From contig JAAGOF010000185.1 of assembly GCA_010645155.1 (NCBI GenBank), positions 353,274-417,273 on the forward strand: a stretch of DNA of 64,000 nt. Reading direction: 5' to 3'. The translations under genes were made by a program, and so were the position numbers. This DNA is from Tigriopus japonicus. Lineage: Eukaryota > Arthropoda > Copepoda > Harpacticoida > Harpacticidae. Of this stretch, positions 12,301-27,300 are shown one piece after another. The notes below the pieces were generated by a model. It was given only the letters and a program-made list of their open reading frames with translations, was not told the DNA's origin and ran no database searches. Position 1 is the stretch's first letter. Every line of letters begins with the position of its first letter.

Positions 12301-15300
12301 TGAGACAAATTCAACATGGGAAGTGATAATCACACCAACTTGTCTTTGAAGTGTAATTACGTGCCGTTGGCACGTGCTGAGAAAATATGATTTTTTTTCG
12401 CTCCATTCCAATCCGTCTTGGATTTCATAGCTTGCCAGAACCGAACTGTTGTTGCCGAAAAAGGGTTCAAATCGGCGCTTTTGTAGTGTGCAATAACACT
12501 ACCGGGTGCTTCGAAAATAACGCAACCGGACGTCCAAACCCACCCAAAGTAGCTGATTGTAGTTTTTTTACCTAAGAAATCAAGCGAACTTGAACCTAAA
12601 CAACATCCTTCCGAAGGCCTTGCACGAAGTTTGGACGCACGATTTTCCTGGGCTTATTGTCCCATTCTATCATGAAAAAGGCCTTCAACAAGTTCGAATC
12701 CCTGTCAGGAGGGACCCTGTGGTGTCGTCCAGCTTTATGCAAGTCATTTGAAGATGGGGGATCATTTATGCTTTGTTGAAAAGCTTTTCAAATGCCCTTG
12801 CCACTAATACAAATGCTTGCTTGATTTCCTTCTCGTAACCCACATGTTTTGACAATGTTCAAGTCCAAGAAAATCCCATGATTTACTACATGGCCATGAC
12901 GATCGTTTGGAACGTCTCTCTCTTTAAGGTACAATCTTTCATTATGGGGGCGCAAGTGTTGATTTTATTGTTCAACGAGGCCACGAGGGCTGGCATTCGA
13001 AATGTATCTTGTAGATGGTTCGGTACATTTTTTCTCAAGATTTTACGTACACCCTATGATTGACGGATTTTTCTCCTCGGGACAAAAAGGGAGTGTGTAA
13101 ATCGCACATTGCCTTGGTTTAAGTATGTATCCACGTGCTTTGGTTCCCTGTAAATTATGATGGACAAGCAATCAAAACTATCGTGTGGTGAAAATGGAGG
13201 CGTTTGGTTGCTTTCCTTGGTAGTGTAGTAAGAATTCAGAGGAACTATCTGTTGTATTCACTTAAAGACGTTTGTTTGAACCTCAATGGTTTTGGTAATG
13301 ATTCTTTCCAGGAAATGTTGAGTGAACACCAAAGAAATTGTTTCAAAGTCGTGCTTTCATTTGGAATTTGTTACAAAATCTGGGTTCGAGAACACACAAC
13401 AAAAAACTTTCTTCTTTGTCAGAAAATCATGACCGAGAAAGGAGAAGAAGGGAGTATTTCATCAATGCTAGTTAATACATTAGCAAAGCTCATTTGAGTG
13501 CGTTGAACAGTTTGGCAGCTTGGTTGGAATCTTTTGCTTCAGGGCGACAATTTTCTTTGAACCGGTCATTGCGCCTTTTCCTCAAGCACCTTTTTCCCAA
13601 ATCTTTCTTGGACTTCTAGAGCCATGGACTGAATAATGCCATTGGTACCAGAGAGGCATGGGAATTTGGTTCAATATTCATCACCGACTGACGTTATCTG
13701 GCTTAGAGCGAATGATTTATATCAGACAGGAACTTTCATTAGATCTATTTCTCTTGACGGACATGAAGTCACTAGTTGGTTGTCAAACGTATCCAGTGGA
13801 ACTTAATCCGAGACCTCGAAAACGATGCTTCGGTGGATTGTCCGGGATTAATACAAAGGATCATCTAAATCAGAACGAAATTCGAAATGAGGAGGCCTTA
13901 AACCGTTGTTGTCGTGACTGGACAGACATGGGTCTGAAGGTCGATCTATCGGATAAATGACCTAGTTTTCTTATGAATGAAGATAGGAGGTTCAGACATG
14001 CATTGGTGCGTAAATAGACTCACGGTATTGGGAAGGCTTGTCCTAGATACAATTCGACTTTAATTTGATACAAGACCTTTCCTCGAAGTTGATTTACCAA
14101 CTCACGATCGAGACTTAACACTTTCTTTGGGACATCATTGATGTGCATACTGCTTTCGGTGAAGTTGGCTGTACCAAGAAGGTCGTGGTTTGCGTTTTCC
14201 ATTGGAAAAGAGTGCTTTTTGAGCTGCGAAATCTTCCATTTTGTTGGTCACTTGGGGAGGTATTCGATTAAAAATGCTCTTTTGATTCAGTTACGGGAGG
14301 TTTGAAGATCCTCTGACAGAGAATTGGCAAGGGTTTGGAGGAAAACCATGTGGTTGGCTAGATGGTTCTTTGTCTACCTCAATCAATGTTCAGGGAGTTC
14401 TTTTTTCTATCAAGATGTTAGCCGATTAGTGGCTCGTAAGAACAGACTTGGTGAGGGTTGGGCGAGGGCCAATTTTACGGGCATTAACGTAATGACTTGT
14501 TCATCAATCCCATTTGACTTTTGTGGGGCAATTTAGCGGTACAGCATTTTTTTTTCTCAACAGGATGATGGCGATCGCCACCAATAGGATCCTCATCATC
14601 AATATTGGCCTCATTTTTGAGGCCTGCTATTCATTGGTGTTGGTTGGTGGACCAATTGAATTTCATGGCGCAATTGACTGATCGAAAGGGCCTGATAGCG
14701 AGTTTTATGTATCTTGAATAAGGTTGGATAAGACCAAAGTGCCTGGCGGTCAACGCCCTTTTTTAGATGCCTTTCGACTTCATACGAATATTCGCCTTAC
14801 CCTTACTTTCACTTTTTATGATTCAATCACCGAAAGGACTGGCTGCATAAGAATGTTCTAGTTAAGGAAGTGGAAAGCGTATAAAATGTATCTTTGAGCT
14901 TTCTAGATGGGTTTGATTCTTGATTCTTGCGCGTTCTATAAGTGAAACTAAATAATGCCAATATTATAGAAATGTTGTCTAATGCAATGGTGATTTTTGC
15001 TAAAAAGTTTTGTTCAGTTTGAAGTCGAAGACTATAGTGACAATCACCCAGTGATGCAGAGCAAAACATCTTCTTGCGAATTAAAAGATTTCAGTAATGA
15101 CACGAATGTGCTGCAACCTTTTTGAACACTTTCTTGATAGTGAAAAAGTGGGGATGTACTATGCATGGTATGGATGTTCCACGAGTTCCACAAATGTTAC
15201 TTCTCCCTAAAACCCCTCTACTTTTCCTTTTCCCGCAGAATGTCCTCATATACATTTTATAATTGTTATAGGTCTGGCCAAAACGGCATGGACTCATTTC

Positions 15301-18300
15301 CAACTTCTGGAAGAGCCCAAGTTTGTAAGGAACATATGTCAGGGTAGACTGGTTCATTAGCATTTTGAGTGCTCCCATGTTATATTCTTTTATGACCAAG
15401 TCCTCTGTCGCATGGGGATCAAATTCGAGGATGAAATCGAAATGCAAAGAGGCCCATTATGACAAATTAGGGAGAAAAGATTCGAATTAGCCATTACGAG
15501 GCGAGAGGAATGAGAGTCGTTCTTCTCGCAATCGAGCTGCATTTTGTGCATGGCGTGTACGTATGAAAGAGTGGGTAGAAAGAAGTTCAGCAGGGAGAAA
15601 GAAATGAATAATGCCTGCTTGACGACATATGTTGTACATACCCTAGAAGTAGTCGCCATCGTCTTCAATTTGGCATCAAGCCTGTTTTCATTCAAGGAGT
15701 TGTTTCTAGTTCAGTTTGTTGGCACGGAATAAAGATCGCCTTTGGTAGCTGGAATGGTTGGGTGGTTGGTTGGTTGGTAGCAAGTAACTTGGTCGGGCAT
15801 TCATAGTGAAATCTATTCAGGCAGGGACAATAGCTCCGGCCAAATGAGTCCAATGTTCGCACTGAATGGAGAAATGGGAGTAGGTGAATATTCTGCCAGT
15901 TGTCCTGTGTTTTCGCTCATCCACTCAACCAAAAAAAAAAGACCCTCGTTTTGTGGTTATTATGAATTATTTTCGGACTCGACCAAGGAGTCACACTTTC
16001 TTGACTACGCGAGCTTCGAATATACTCTTGTAACTGTTGTGACTTGATCAACCGCAAACGATGTGCTAGATCGTTTGTTGCAAAAAAATGTAGTTGAAGA
16101 CACTACTAAATCAATAAAATAGGAGTTCATGGTTTATTCACATGCTGAATTGGTCCATCTTATTTCTAAATATCTGATGGATGATTTAAGAGCATATGGT
16201 AAGGAAAAAAAAGTTGAAAACCAAAACGTCAAAGTTGTTCAAACAATGGTTGAAAAAGCTAAAGGTCACAAATTAAGTGATTGCTGTGACACCAAATTTA
16301 TGTAAAACATTTTTTGTTCACCTAAAGCCTATTTTTGAAAAACATACGTGAGGTAACACAAACTTTAAAACTTGACCCTGCTTACTGACGATTTTGACTG
16401 ATAGGCCTGTTCTTGTGGACTGACGAGTCCATGAAATTTTATATATGCCATTTTAACTTAATCCATTAGTAAAACAATTGATGAAAATGCTTTTATCTGG
16501 ATGTTCCCTCCAAAGCTTACTTTCTTTTGTACTCAAAGTTATTGAAAATCAGTCGCAAATACCATTTCCAATATATGCACTGTTTGTGTTCAAATTTCTA
16601 ATACTGAAGGAACTTAAAATTTTGTCGTGGGACAAAGTTGACAAAGTTGGAAAACTTGGTATTTGTAGAGAAAAAAGAAAATGAGGAATACTGGATAATC
16701 TAAAAATGTCTCGAAAAAAGTAAAAAAATGCAAAAAAGGTTATATACAATAAATAAGTAAATAATGCTTCAAATTCTTTATTCTAAATATTGGGTTCAAA
16801 TTATGTTAATGTTCCCCAAATACCGATCCTTCCCTTTTCTGAACTAATTGATTAAAATTTGTTTGCTTTTATGTCATTAGATTAGGTCCCTCAATCCTTC
16901 CAGTTGTTACATATTTGAAACGCATAACAAAACATCGAACCAAGGAATTCCATTTTGAAGAGCAGTGTTGGTTGTGTAACTACTTTGTGACGAAGCAAAA
17001 AGATTCAATTTGATTCTATTATCAATATGTACTGGACTCATTCATTTCTTGATCACTTTCTTGCATTAACTAGCATTTCACAACCCTGAAGCGAGAAAGA
17101 ATCGAAGCAAAAGAACTGAACAGAAATCAATCGAACAAGACACGGTCAAATCATGTCAGATATCTTACAAAACTCAATATATCGTACCACCAATGGCTAA
17201 TGATAAAACTCCCCATATTTGCATTGCCATTATCAAACTCCACTGTGCTCGGTAGCTGCAAATTTATTTTGTTCAATAATGCATATATGCATGGGTGTGT
17301 CAGCAATGAAAAAAAACCGCAGTCGTCAAATCATGCGCTCCTCCACCTTTTTTAAGCTCCTTCAACGAAGCGCTCGACTCGAATTTAGATTCCGGTCAAA
17401 AAAAAGAGACGTAGAATAAGAGAGCACCTGATACTGAGCAGCCAAGTTGTGCATGTGTGAGTCGATGTTCTGTGCTCGTGCTCTGCTCGCGAGGAGGACT
17501 GGTCGATGATTGTCAGTCGCCTGGAGCTCGTGTCAGTGAGTGGACGTGTTTGAAAGTGCTCCTCGAAATTGAATCAATTTCTCGCTTTGGTGTCGATCAG
17601 GGGAAGGCGATTAGAGTGATGATTGCTAACGCGGTTTGTGTCACCGGAACATCAAGTGTGCCTCCTTCAGTTTTGAAACTTTTGAAAGTTCAATTGCAAA
17701 GACTACGGGTTTAATCTGGAAAGGAAATCAACAAGATCTACTGGAGGAGAAATTTTCCTCCCAGATTGAAAGTGAAGATTTAATTTCTTCAGCCACCTGG
17801 GTTATTAAAGGGTTTCGGCTGAGTGACGAACCAGATCGTCGAAGACTATGTCGTCGTTGTTCCATTAATCTGACAAGCCAAGAAAGAGATAGGCTCTGGC
17901 TGACTTTTTCTGTTTTGCAATTGGCAAGTAAATGCAAAGCCCGACTTGAGATCCGTGTGTTTTTGTCTGCTCTCGAGATTTGTCTGCATTGTGCTAAAAA
18001 GTGGATTTGCAAACGGAAAGTCTTCCCCGGTGCTTTAGGGATTAACCGAAAGATCGTCTTTCAAACATTGTGTACTCTGAGCCCCATGGGCAAAAGTGAT
18101 GAATAAACCCGAGCATAAACCATAACACCACCGCCATCATTCGAGCTGCCGTCAGCACCACAGACCGTCCAAAACCACCCATAAAACCTTAACACTAAAG
18201 CCAAAGAGGCATAAACATTCCATTGAAAAATCCGTCTTCCATTTCACAAAGCACCATTGGAAATCGACAGTTTGCCCACCAAGCACGAATAACCCTTCTG

Positions 18301-21300
18301 AAGCAAGCCATGGTTGCACTTCGGACTCGGTACATGTTTTTGTTGCGGTGATTGGTTCAAGATAAACCTTGAAACGCAACGATTAAATGTATGTTTTTGA
18401 GTCAATCGCGAGTTGTACAAATTCTTCTAAGAAATGAAAACATCTTCAAAGCGGAAAGTTTGAAATAGCCCCATGTATTGACCGTAAAATAGGGTGGGGT
18501 TACCAACTTGAGCAGTGCAAGCGCATATGAAGTGTTCAATCTAAATCTCCGGATTTGATGGACAGCTTCGAATCAAGAAAAGGACCACTCAAGATGTGTC
18601 GTTAGGTCGTAGATCCTGCCTTGGTCTCGAGATACCCGAGGTGCAAATGCATCGGGACGCCTCGGATCCTCTTGAGTGGAAAATGCACCCAATTTCGGGC
18701 CCACTCGACCAACACTATCCAAGCTACTACTAGTTCTAATACTTCTCAAAAAGTGGCCCCTGAACACTGGGGAAAACGCTAGTGCAGCTGAGCTCGTTCC
18801 AATGCTTGAACCCAAACATGGGCGTAATCATTTTTCTCAGTGTGGCCCAACCTCTCGCGTTCCTTTACGCCTGAGTGTGTTTGATGCAAATTCGAGATCT
18901 AGGTTTATGAGGCCCACTCTCCAAGATCTTACTTTCATTGGCATCCACCTGAGTCACTCTCCAGAGCGTTGATCCTCTGGAAACACCGAGTGATTGTTCG
19001 GGGTTAATGGCTCTATTGCCTCACTCTTAAAAGTTGGTACTCCTATCAATAAACAGGTTGGAACCTGGAGTCATTACCTCCTTAGCCATCCAATGGTAAT
19101 ATACGCACTTCTTATCGAACAGTTCATGAAACCCCAAGATTAGAAAATCTTTCGATCATGAACTCCTCAACGAGATTTCCCCTCTCTTTTTCTCCCTTGG
19201 AGCCCTAAATTGAGATGAAACGAGACCGAAGCTCTTTTTCTATTTAATCCGTTTTACAGTTCGCCTAGCTCGGAACCGCTTTTTAGTACTTAAAGTCAAT
19301 CACGAATCGGATCTGAGGCCCAGGTCGTTCGTGATGTGAAGTGAAAAAATGGGGCCTCTGGAATGTGCAAGAACCTTACGGTAGAGATAGAATTTGACCA
19401 CCGTTAGAGATTGACTCAAAAACCTACTGGCTACCAAAAAGTTTTAGTAATTGGATCCGGATCTCGTCTTCATGGACGCACAATGGATCCCCAACGAATA
19501 TCGCCAAGTGATCTCGAGTGTTTGGATCTCTTGATCCAAGAACTCACATCCTCTCAAGAAACGGGATTGGAATTTAGTGTACCTAAAAGAAAGCCGCAAT
19601 CGCGACGATCGTCTGCCGGAAATGTGCCCAGATCCCGCGACAATTACATCAAGATGACGATGGAGAAACCAATGGTGATCTCCGTGGTGAATTCCTCCAT
19701 TTGCCAGCCTTTACGATTGAATTCCAGGTAGGACTGGATGTTTTGAAAAAGACATCAATCTGACGACATTTTGTGCATGCTCTATTACCGATTTCGGCAA
19801 CATCCGGTGGCAAATTCCTTTGAATGAGATGGATTCTAATGTTTCAATCATGTTCTTTTTGCATTTGGGGAGCGACAAAGAATGCTAAATTTCAAAACGG
19901 ATCACTGCCAAATTGGTTGTGCAAGCCGATAATGATGATCATGGTTCAAGAGCGAGTGTGAATATGAAGGATTCCAAAATGTATTGTCAATGACTGTGTC
20001 ATAATTACGTGATGCCATAGAAAATTGCCCTCATTATTTGTCATCCGATTGTTTTAAACATGTTGCTATGACTTTTATTTGATCTTCTAAAGTGGGTTGC
20101 GAAAACTCTGGCATTATGAAATCACACCAAGCAAAATGACCCTTGGACAGTCGAACACCTTCCATCTTAGTAGAAGCCATTTGTTCCCCGTTTTGTGAGA
20201 GCCAATGATCACTTTGATCGCCTGAGCGATGACATGTCTTTTCGTGGATCAGATCCTTTGTCCCCCGAAATTGACCGTGAAATCTCGGATTCCGTGGCCG
20301 AACAATGAATGGGAGTGAATTCAATTTTGAGGCACTTTGAAATGGAAAGTTTTCCTTCTTCTTTCCCATCTGATCCTATGATGATAGTGACGATGATGAC
20401 GACAACGACGACCTTGTAGCCAACCTTAGTACTTGCAGACTGATTCGTCAGGTCGAGGAAGAAACAACCATTCCTTGCTTTGTACGTGATTCTTATCTAT
20501 CGCCACAAGTTCAACCTGGATCTCGTGATGAGCTTCAGAGCATCGTCTCATCATTTGAGAGGTGGAAAAATGCCACATTTTCAATTTCTTCTCCCATAAA
20601 AATTGCTCCTCCCTTGTCAGGGTCATGATCATTACTCCAAAAGAACCTCACCACCAGAAATCAAAGGGCATCATCATCTCCACCAATTCTTCCATTCAGA
20701 GATTCTTCTCATTGTTCGATTGCCCTCGGCTTATGCAGCCAGTGTTGCCAACAAGTTCAATTATGATCAGAGGGAAAAATTGGCCCCCATTTTGGAATGT
20801 GTTCAAGGTGAAATCGTCATGCAAAGTAGTTACATTGTGTAGAGAACTTAAGGGTTTGACTGAAAGGGAGGAACGAGCATTAACTGAGAATGAGGAGAGG
20901 GTTAAAAGGGGGATGTCACTCGGTAATCTTGAAAAATCTCGAAATTTATTGACAAACATATAACGGAAACGAGTTGTCACCGTGGCATAGACATTTTAAA
21001 TGTAGAACATAGAACGAGTTTGACCCAATTATTTGCAACAAATATCAAATATTCAATTGGAATGGATCTAGATCGTTGTTCTTTCCGTTCTTTGTCATCT
21101 GTTTATCACAAGATGGAAAAGTGTTTAATGCCCACTCTTGCTTTTAACACCTCTATGGTGGGGAAAAAGAAGCACACACATGCAGTTCCAGTTTTTTTTG
21201 CTGGTCCCTAAGTAGGTTTTAGCCCACATTTGAGGGATTAGGAGCGAGTCTGATACGTTGGCAGAGATGTTTTCTCCCAACTACATGAACAATAATGTAC

Positions 21301-24300
21301 AGGCTCCAACATTTTGCTCAGACTATATTCTTGATAAATAGACACTTTTTGAAAACTGACACTACATGTTCACTTATTCAAGAAGCACTGAAAACTGGAG
21401 TAGAAGACTAACAGTGAGAATTATAGAATTATGATTTCCAGGAGGATTAATTCAATTGCGTTCTTCTGCCAACGAGACCTGGCTTGTATTCAGTAGGAAA
21501 CGTATTTCAATTTTCAGCTCAATCGAATGGCGGAGTGAAAAGTTATGCCCTCTCAAACTTATGTACTGAAGAGAGCATAGAATGAATGAGTTCGCCCTCT
21601 TGTGGTAAACCAATCACCAGAAAAGGGCAGATTCAGTCATTCTTAGGATTTGCACTGAACTTTGAGAGAGCATAACTTTTGTCCCCGACGTTCGATTGAG
21701 CTGAAAATTGAAATACATATTCCTGGCAACTGTCATCATTGGCAAGGTCTCATTTGTGGGAGAATGTAATTGAATTGTTCCTACTGGAAATCATGATTCC
21801 TCTCGTTAGCCTCCCAGTCCAGTGAAATTTATGGTTCTTGACCTACTGCACACCAAAGATGAAATGAAGAAGTCATTGAATGAATAGTGTCTGGAATATA
21901 AGTAACGTGTATTTCCGTCAGTCGTTTTCGTCTTCGACATCGGGTGTTCCAGGTCCTTAAGCACAATTGACGTCAAATTCTTCGCATGTCTAAACATGTC
22001 AATCTGGCCGATCGAGTAAAAAATGCAAGTGGGAAAACTTTGGATTCATCACAAGCAGAGACATAAACAAAGTCGAGGGTGGGGATCGACGACGAATGGG
22101 ACACTAAAACTATTTGGAATGGATCACTTTTAAGATAAGAAGGTGTGTGGACGTTCTGATGAGGAAGTGTAACTTGATGCCACAGTTATGTACTTGTCCA
22201 GACTTGGGATTGAATTTTTATAGTGACTGGAAATTGACGAGCAGAGTTGAGGGAGTTGAATTTTTCGATAGGGCCAACTATGAATGGACCTCTTTTAGCC
22301 ATTTTTATTGAAATAGGTGTGACTTATAGCTCTTGTTGATTTCATGGCCCATAAGATTAAAGAATCGCTTTTGAAGGTGATGCCAAGTTTCCTGACCACG
22401 TGCAAAGATGTTTCAAAATTGGCGTCTTTTATCTACGTACAAGTTGATAAACACGCCTACAGCCAGAGGAATGCCTTCATTTATTTGAATCATTTAATTA
22501 AAAGTAATACTACTCTCGTTTTTTGGACACTTTCGGACCATACTTCGTAAAGCTCAGATTGTGAATCGGTAAGACGAACAAAATTATGCCATGACTTGAT
22601 GACTTAAGATATCTACTACTTTCAGAAAGGTAACACGGCAGAAAGAAAAATGATTCTTAATCATTATATTCGTCGGTTTAGACACAAAAAGTACTCGTAC
22701 GATCACTACCCCAAAAAAGTGGGTGTTTGAGATAAAAACAAGCAAGAAATAAGGTTTCACTTTCGAAAACTGGTTGCACCTACAAATAAGATAAAAACGA
22801 ATAAACTCCGGATATTTCTAGTCGTGTATTTAACCATTTCAGCTTCGTCAATGAACAGGTTAAGCGATGAAAATTCTGTCTGAATAAAGAAGATTCGATT
22901 TTGACCTAAAACAAAACGAGTCTGAACGAAAATAACCCGAAGGAATGAATTGAGCAACCTTGCTTTTTTTTCGTGTTGCAGGATCCAAAGCCGGTTTTAA
23001 ATGTAGACGATTCAAACTGAACCGTATGTTGCAAAGAGGAAACATCAGATAATCACTTCAAGAAAATCAGACTATTTGAAGGCTCTTGAGCCAAGAGGAA
23101 AAAGAATGACAAGTGCTGATTTTTATTATGAGACAAGCCCTCAACAAACATGAGAAAGGATGGACAGATTCGCAATTTCATTGGTCAGTTGGTTCCAAAA
23201 TTAGTTACACTTCTTTTTTATAATATATAAAACTATATATATAATGATTAATAGTTATCATAATAATGATTAAATCATAATTATGATATGATATTATATC
23301 AATTTTGATATAATACGAGGCCTGTAGGTAGTAGTGGTTTATTTGTTTTTATGGAGATCAATCACTAGGTCATTTTGCATTTAATGGACCACTAGCCATT
23401 GTATTCTGACACCAATAAAGCCATCTAAATTTTTCCAACATCCAAGTACATCTTTTAATCTAACGATCAATATCAAAAATGTCCGACCTCTCTTTTCTAT
23501 CCAAAAACATATCTCTCATTGACAGAAAAAAATATTTCCCTCAAGTTGCTGCGTTTCCCTTTTGTGTGGCTTTTGCACCATATTTCAAAAAAGTATTTTC
23601 CAATGTAGCTAATTAATCTCGCGAATCAAGCTTATGAAGGATTTTAGTCTAAGCTTGAAAATTCGTCAATACATTGTATGACAGAGGGGGCAAGTACTAT
23701 GCACTAAGCTCACAATACTTTTCTCTTCACTTACCCTCCCTTCCACGCCATCTATAGGCGTCTATTTTAAATTTGGGTTAAAATCCTTAATATTTGGTTG
23801 CCTGGCACGTCTGACGTGAAAATTCGGACCCCCTATTGAAGTTGGTGACACTTTACATGCGGAAAGCTTGACACGTTTCACTCCCTTTTTTAATGGGTGT
23901 GCTATTTTTCAAAGACTAGTGTCGACATGTGAAATGTACAATTTGTGTAAAAAATTGTGCACACGGTTTTTTGGTCAAATTTCATTATTATCCAATCGTT
24001 TGTTCCGTGAAATGCCGACTCATCATTGAATATCATTTGAGCTTCAGTTCATGGAATATCGAATCCAGACCTAAACAGCTACTATTGGGAATGATTGGAC
24101 AAACCAATCCCATATTTAGCAATCCAAAATAAATGTCGATGACCTCCATTGAAGTGATCAGACTTAAACTGACCGAATTCAACACTTATGAAACACCCCA
24201 AACAACATACATACGACGTTTTCTGCAACTTCCCCTTTGCAAATGTTGCAGATTACCTTTGTGATAACAACACAATAGCACTTTAAGCGAGAGGCAAAAA

Positions 24301-27300
24301 CAATGAGAGGCAAAAAACTTATCATCAAACGCCCATCTTTGTCGGTCTGATGTTCAAAAATCCCGATTTTCTCGTGGCAACCCTGGAAAGAAAGCTCGAA
24401 GTCTCGACTTTAGCAAGAAAGATCGAAGCTTCATTCGCAGAGTACCCAAAGTCTCGGCCAGAGTGAGATGCAAATATCGTAATCGAACGTGTTGATCTGT
24501 TGTATCTCATTGTCGCCCTCGTTACAAGGGACAAATTTGGTGGGAAATCAAACGACAGAAAACAAAGGCCAATGTGCTTGCTTTGAGGCAGTTCGTGTCA
24601 CTCTGTCTCTTATCTTTTTATCCACGATAAAAATATAGTCATCTTTGCTCGCAATCAAGACTCATGAGTGCATCGAGATTCAGCAACGAAAATGTGTCCC
24701 TTTTTGCTTTGTTTCTGTGTTTGTGAATGAAAAAAAATCTGGTCGAACAATCCAAATTAACGAACCACTTTTTCGTTTTCAATTAGGTGAGTAACAAGGA
24801 ATTTTTGGGGAGGAAATGCATCAAAAAATTGGATCATGAATGTCCTTCTATGCTACGTTGTTGAAGATAACACGACAGCCGATCGTACAGTATTATCACA
24901 TGTTTATGTCGTTTTGAAATACGCTCATAATTGCCTCTCCTCTTAGCCAAAAGCCATAACATCCATTTATTTAGCAGTTTTTATGAGCTTTGAGCTCTTT
25001 CCCCGAATTTTAGTGTTAATGTTCTCGAAAGTAGTTGGTCGATCGTTTTTGTTTCCCCGTCAATTTGTTGACAGCACTTTTTTTCCTCTTGAAATCCTAG
25101 AATTCTATGAGTTAAGCAAGAAATAAAATGGGACGAGATTTGGACCTCACCTGACAAAAGTTGAAACTTGTCGCGCGAATCGGTTGTTTCTGTCAATCTG
25201 AAACTTCGTTGTCCATAATGGATGGGGTCTTTGTTAAGTCTTGACCCTCAAAGTGGAATGAATAACCCCTTTGTCAAGTCCTGACTCATTCAAAATTGGC
25301 TCACTTTGTCCAATGCGAAATACATAGTCAGTCAGAGTTCCCTACTTAAAGATCGCTTTTGTTGTTAGCTCCCGATACGGAAAGTGGAATTGAGTAATTC
25401 AGACAGACCCCTTTTGCAAGAACTTTGGGGCGAGTGATATTAGATACGAAATGGGGAGAGGCGCAAAAAGTTGTGTTTACTGGATGTTCTGACGTCATTT
25501 CAGCTAGGGTTGTGGAAATTTGTTATTAGTGGAATTTATCTGGTTGTCGTTGAGAAACCAGATTTATGAGCAGATACTCAAGTTTTCACTGAAAAAGAGC
25601 TTTTTCTTTGCTGTTTCCTATTCTTAAATCCAGTTTGCGCATGCACATCTTTTTTATTTTTAATGATATGAATCAATAATTTGAAATGTTGTTGTTAAAA
25701 CAGAGTTTACATAATTTGACCTTTGGGGATTTGATTTGCGCGAAAACACTCACAATTTATGTTGTAAATTGCACTTTTCCATTAACCTTTGAATTAAATG
25801 GCGCTTTTTCAAAAATAATTCCAGCTCTTTCTCACTCGAATATATGCGGAAAACCCGAATCAACAGCATCAAATTAAATTTGTTTGTTGAATAGGTTTTC
25901 CGAGAATGGCTTAAAAATATCCGTAGGATTCAGGTTCCTTGAATAACTAAAATGATTAAAAGGGTCAATACTTTTTTATCACGTCTCTCTACCTTGCGTA
26001 CCAATTTACATGAAATCGCTTTGCAAAGGTCTGATATGTTTAGGTGCACATGTGCAAACTTATTGCGTCGTTTTTTTTTCGACAAATAACCCATCGAACC
26101 AAAGTATCGGAAACAGTTTTTTATGCGACAAGAGCTTTCCTGCTAACGATGGAAAACCAGTTGGCGTGAAGGAAAATTCTGTTTCATGTCAAGCAAGCAC
26201 CATCCACAGCAGAGTGTACAATTAATTCTTGTGAATACCAAGTCAGTGTTTGATGTTCTCCTCGAGGAATTGGCAGTCATTTCCGGTCTTCGTCGTCGTT
26301 GTCGTTAATTGACATCCATTTTCATTCGTGTTGTGGCTTGCTCTATTTCAGGTAAGAACATATCTCAAACGTCGTTAGTTTGTCAATGACATCTGCTCTC
26401 GATGCTCTTTTGTCGGTTTGTATTTGAACTGGAAATTCCCATTTTGGCTTGTTTTTCGTGATGCAATGATCCGTGCCAATTTGAGGGGATGGATAATGAG
26501 TCAACCCTCGAAACAAAGATCCGTTTCCTGGTTGTTGTTGTTGATGTTATTGTTGATGATGTGTTGGTATTGCAACTCGAAAGTCTTTCGATCACTTTCA
26601 TTCGAAACCCAAAACTTGGGGGGAGACCCTGTCAGATTGGGAGTTGAGATTGACCAGACATTTTGATGGACCGTTTGTTGCGTTGACCTGGATTTTTTCG
26701 TCGAAAGAGAGTTTTCGGTGTCTCTTTGTCTAGCCGATGTGAAGTTGATCCTCAGACTGCTTAATTTCACGGGTATGAGTTATCCTGTAGAAATGAGAGA
26801 ACGATCTCTGATCTCTCTCGAAAGCTAGAAAAAATCGCGAAGTAAAAGACAAAAATGTCATCCCCGATTAGGTTTCATTTGGCATCCCTGTTAATGGGTA
26901 TTAAGTAGTCCTTTAAAGAAGTCGTAACTCATGGGTGAGTTTTGGCCAAGTTTTTGGGACGACTGATTGCTTGGTTGGTTGATCGTGTGGTCGCTTTCAT
27001 GGATGGCAAAACGATGGATTGGCTTCCTGGAATTGTGATGATCTCTCCTAGAGTTCTCCTAAACCTGTGTTCCCTAAGGTACACTATGGTACACGCCGAT
27101 TTCAGTCATTAGATTTAGTGACATAACGTTTCTCAAGACGTGAAGAAAAGAGAATCGATGAGGTTTGCATGAAGGCAATTTGCACCCTGCCAATGTGTAA
27201 TGAGATCAATTTGGCAAGCCAAGGTCCATGATTTTCTATCATGCACCATTATGAGAAACTGAAGGAGAAAGAGAGCGAGATCCTTGACACGAACCATCGA

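Noticed and set aside
12675..12715. AGTTCGAATCCC resembling a tRNA B box
   Set aside because: No A box or foldable tRNA body upstream.
13658..13960. 100-codon frame in intron 3 with a plausible-looking C terminus
   Set aside because: No domain, no donor in a useful phase and no acceptor; most likely chance.
17636..18106. 156-codon open frame in intron 3
   Set aside because: No ATG start near its beginning, no recognisable domain, no fitting splice sites. One or so open frames of this length is expected by chance in 64 kb at this base composition.
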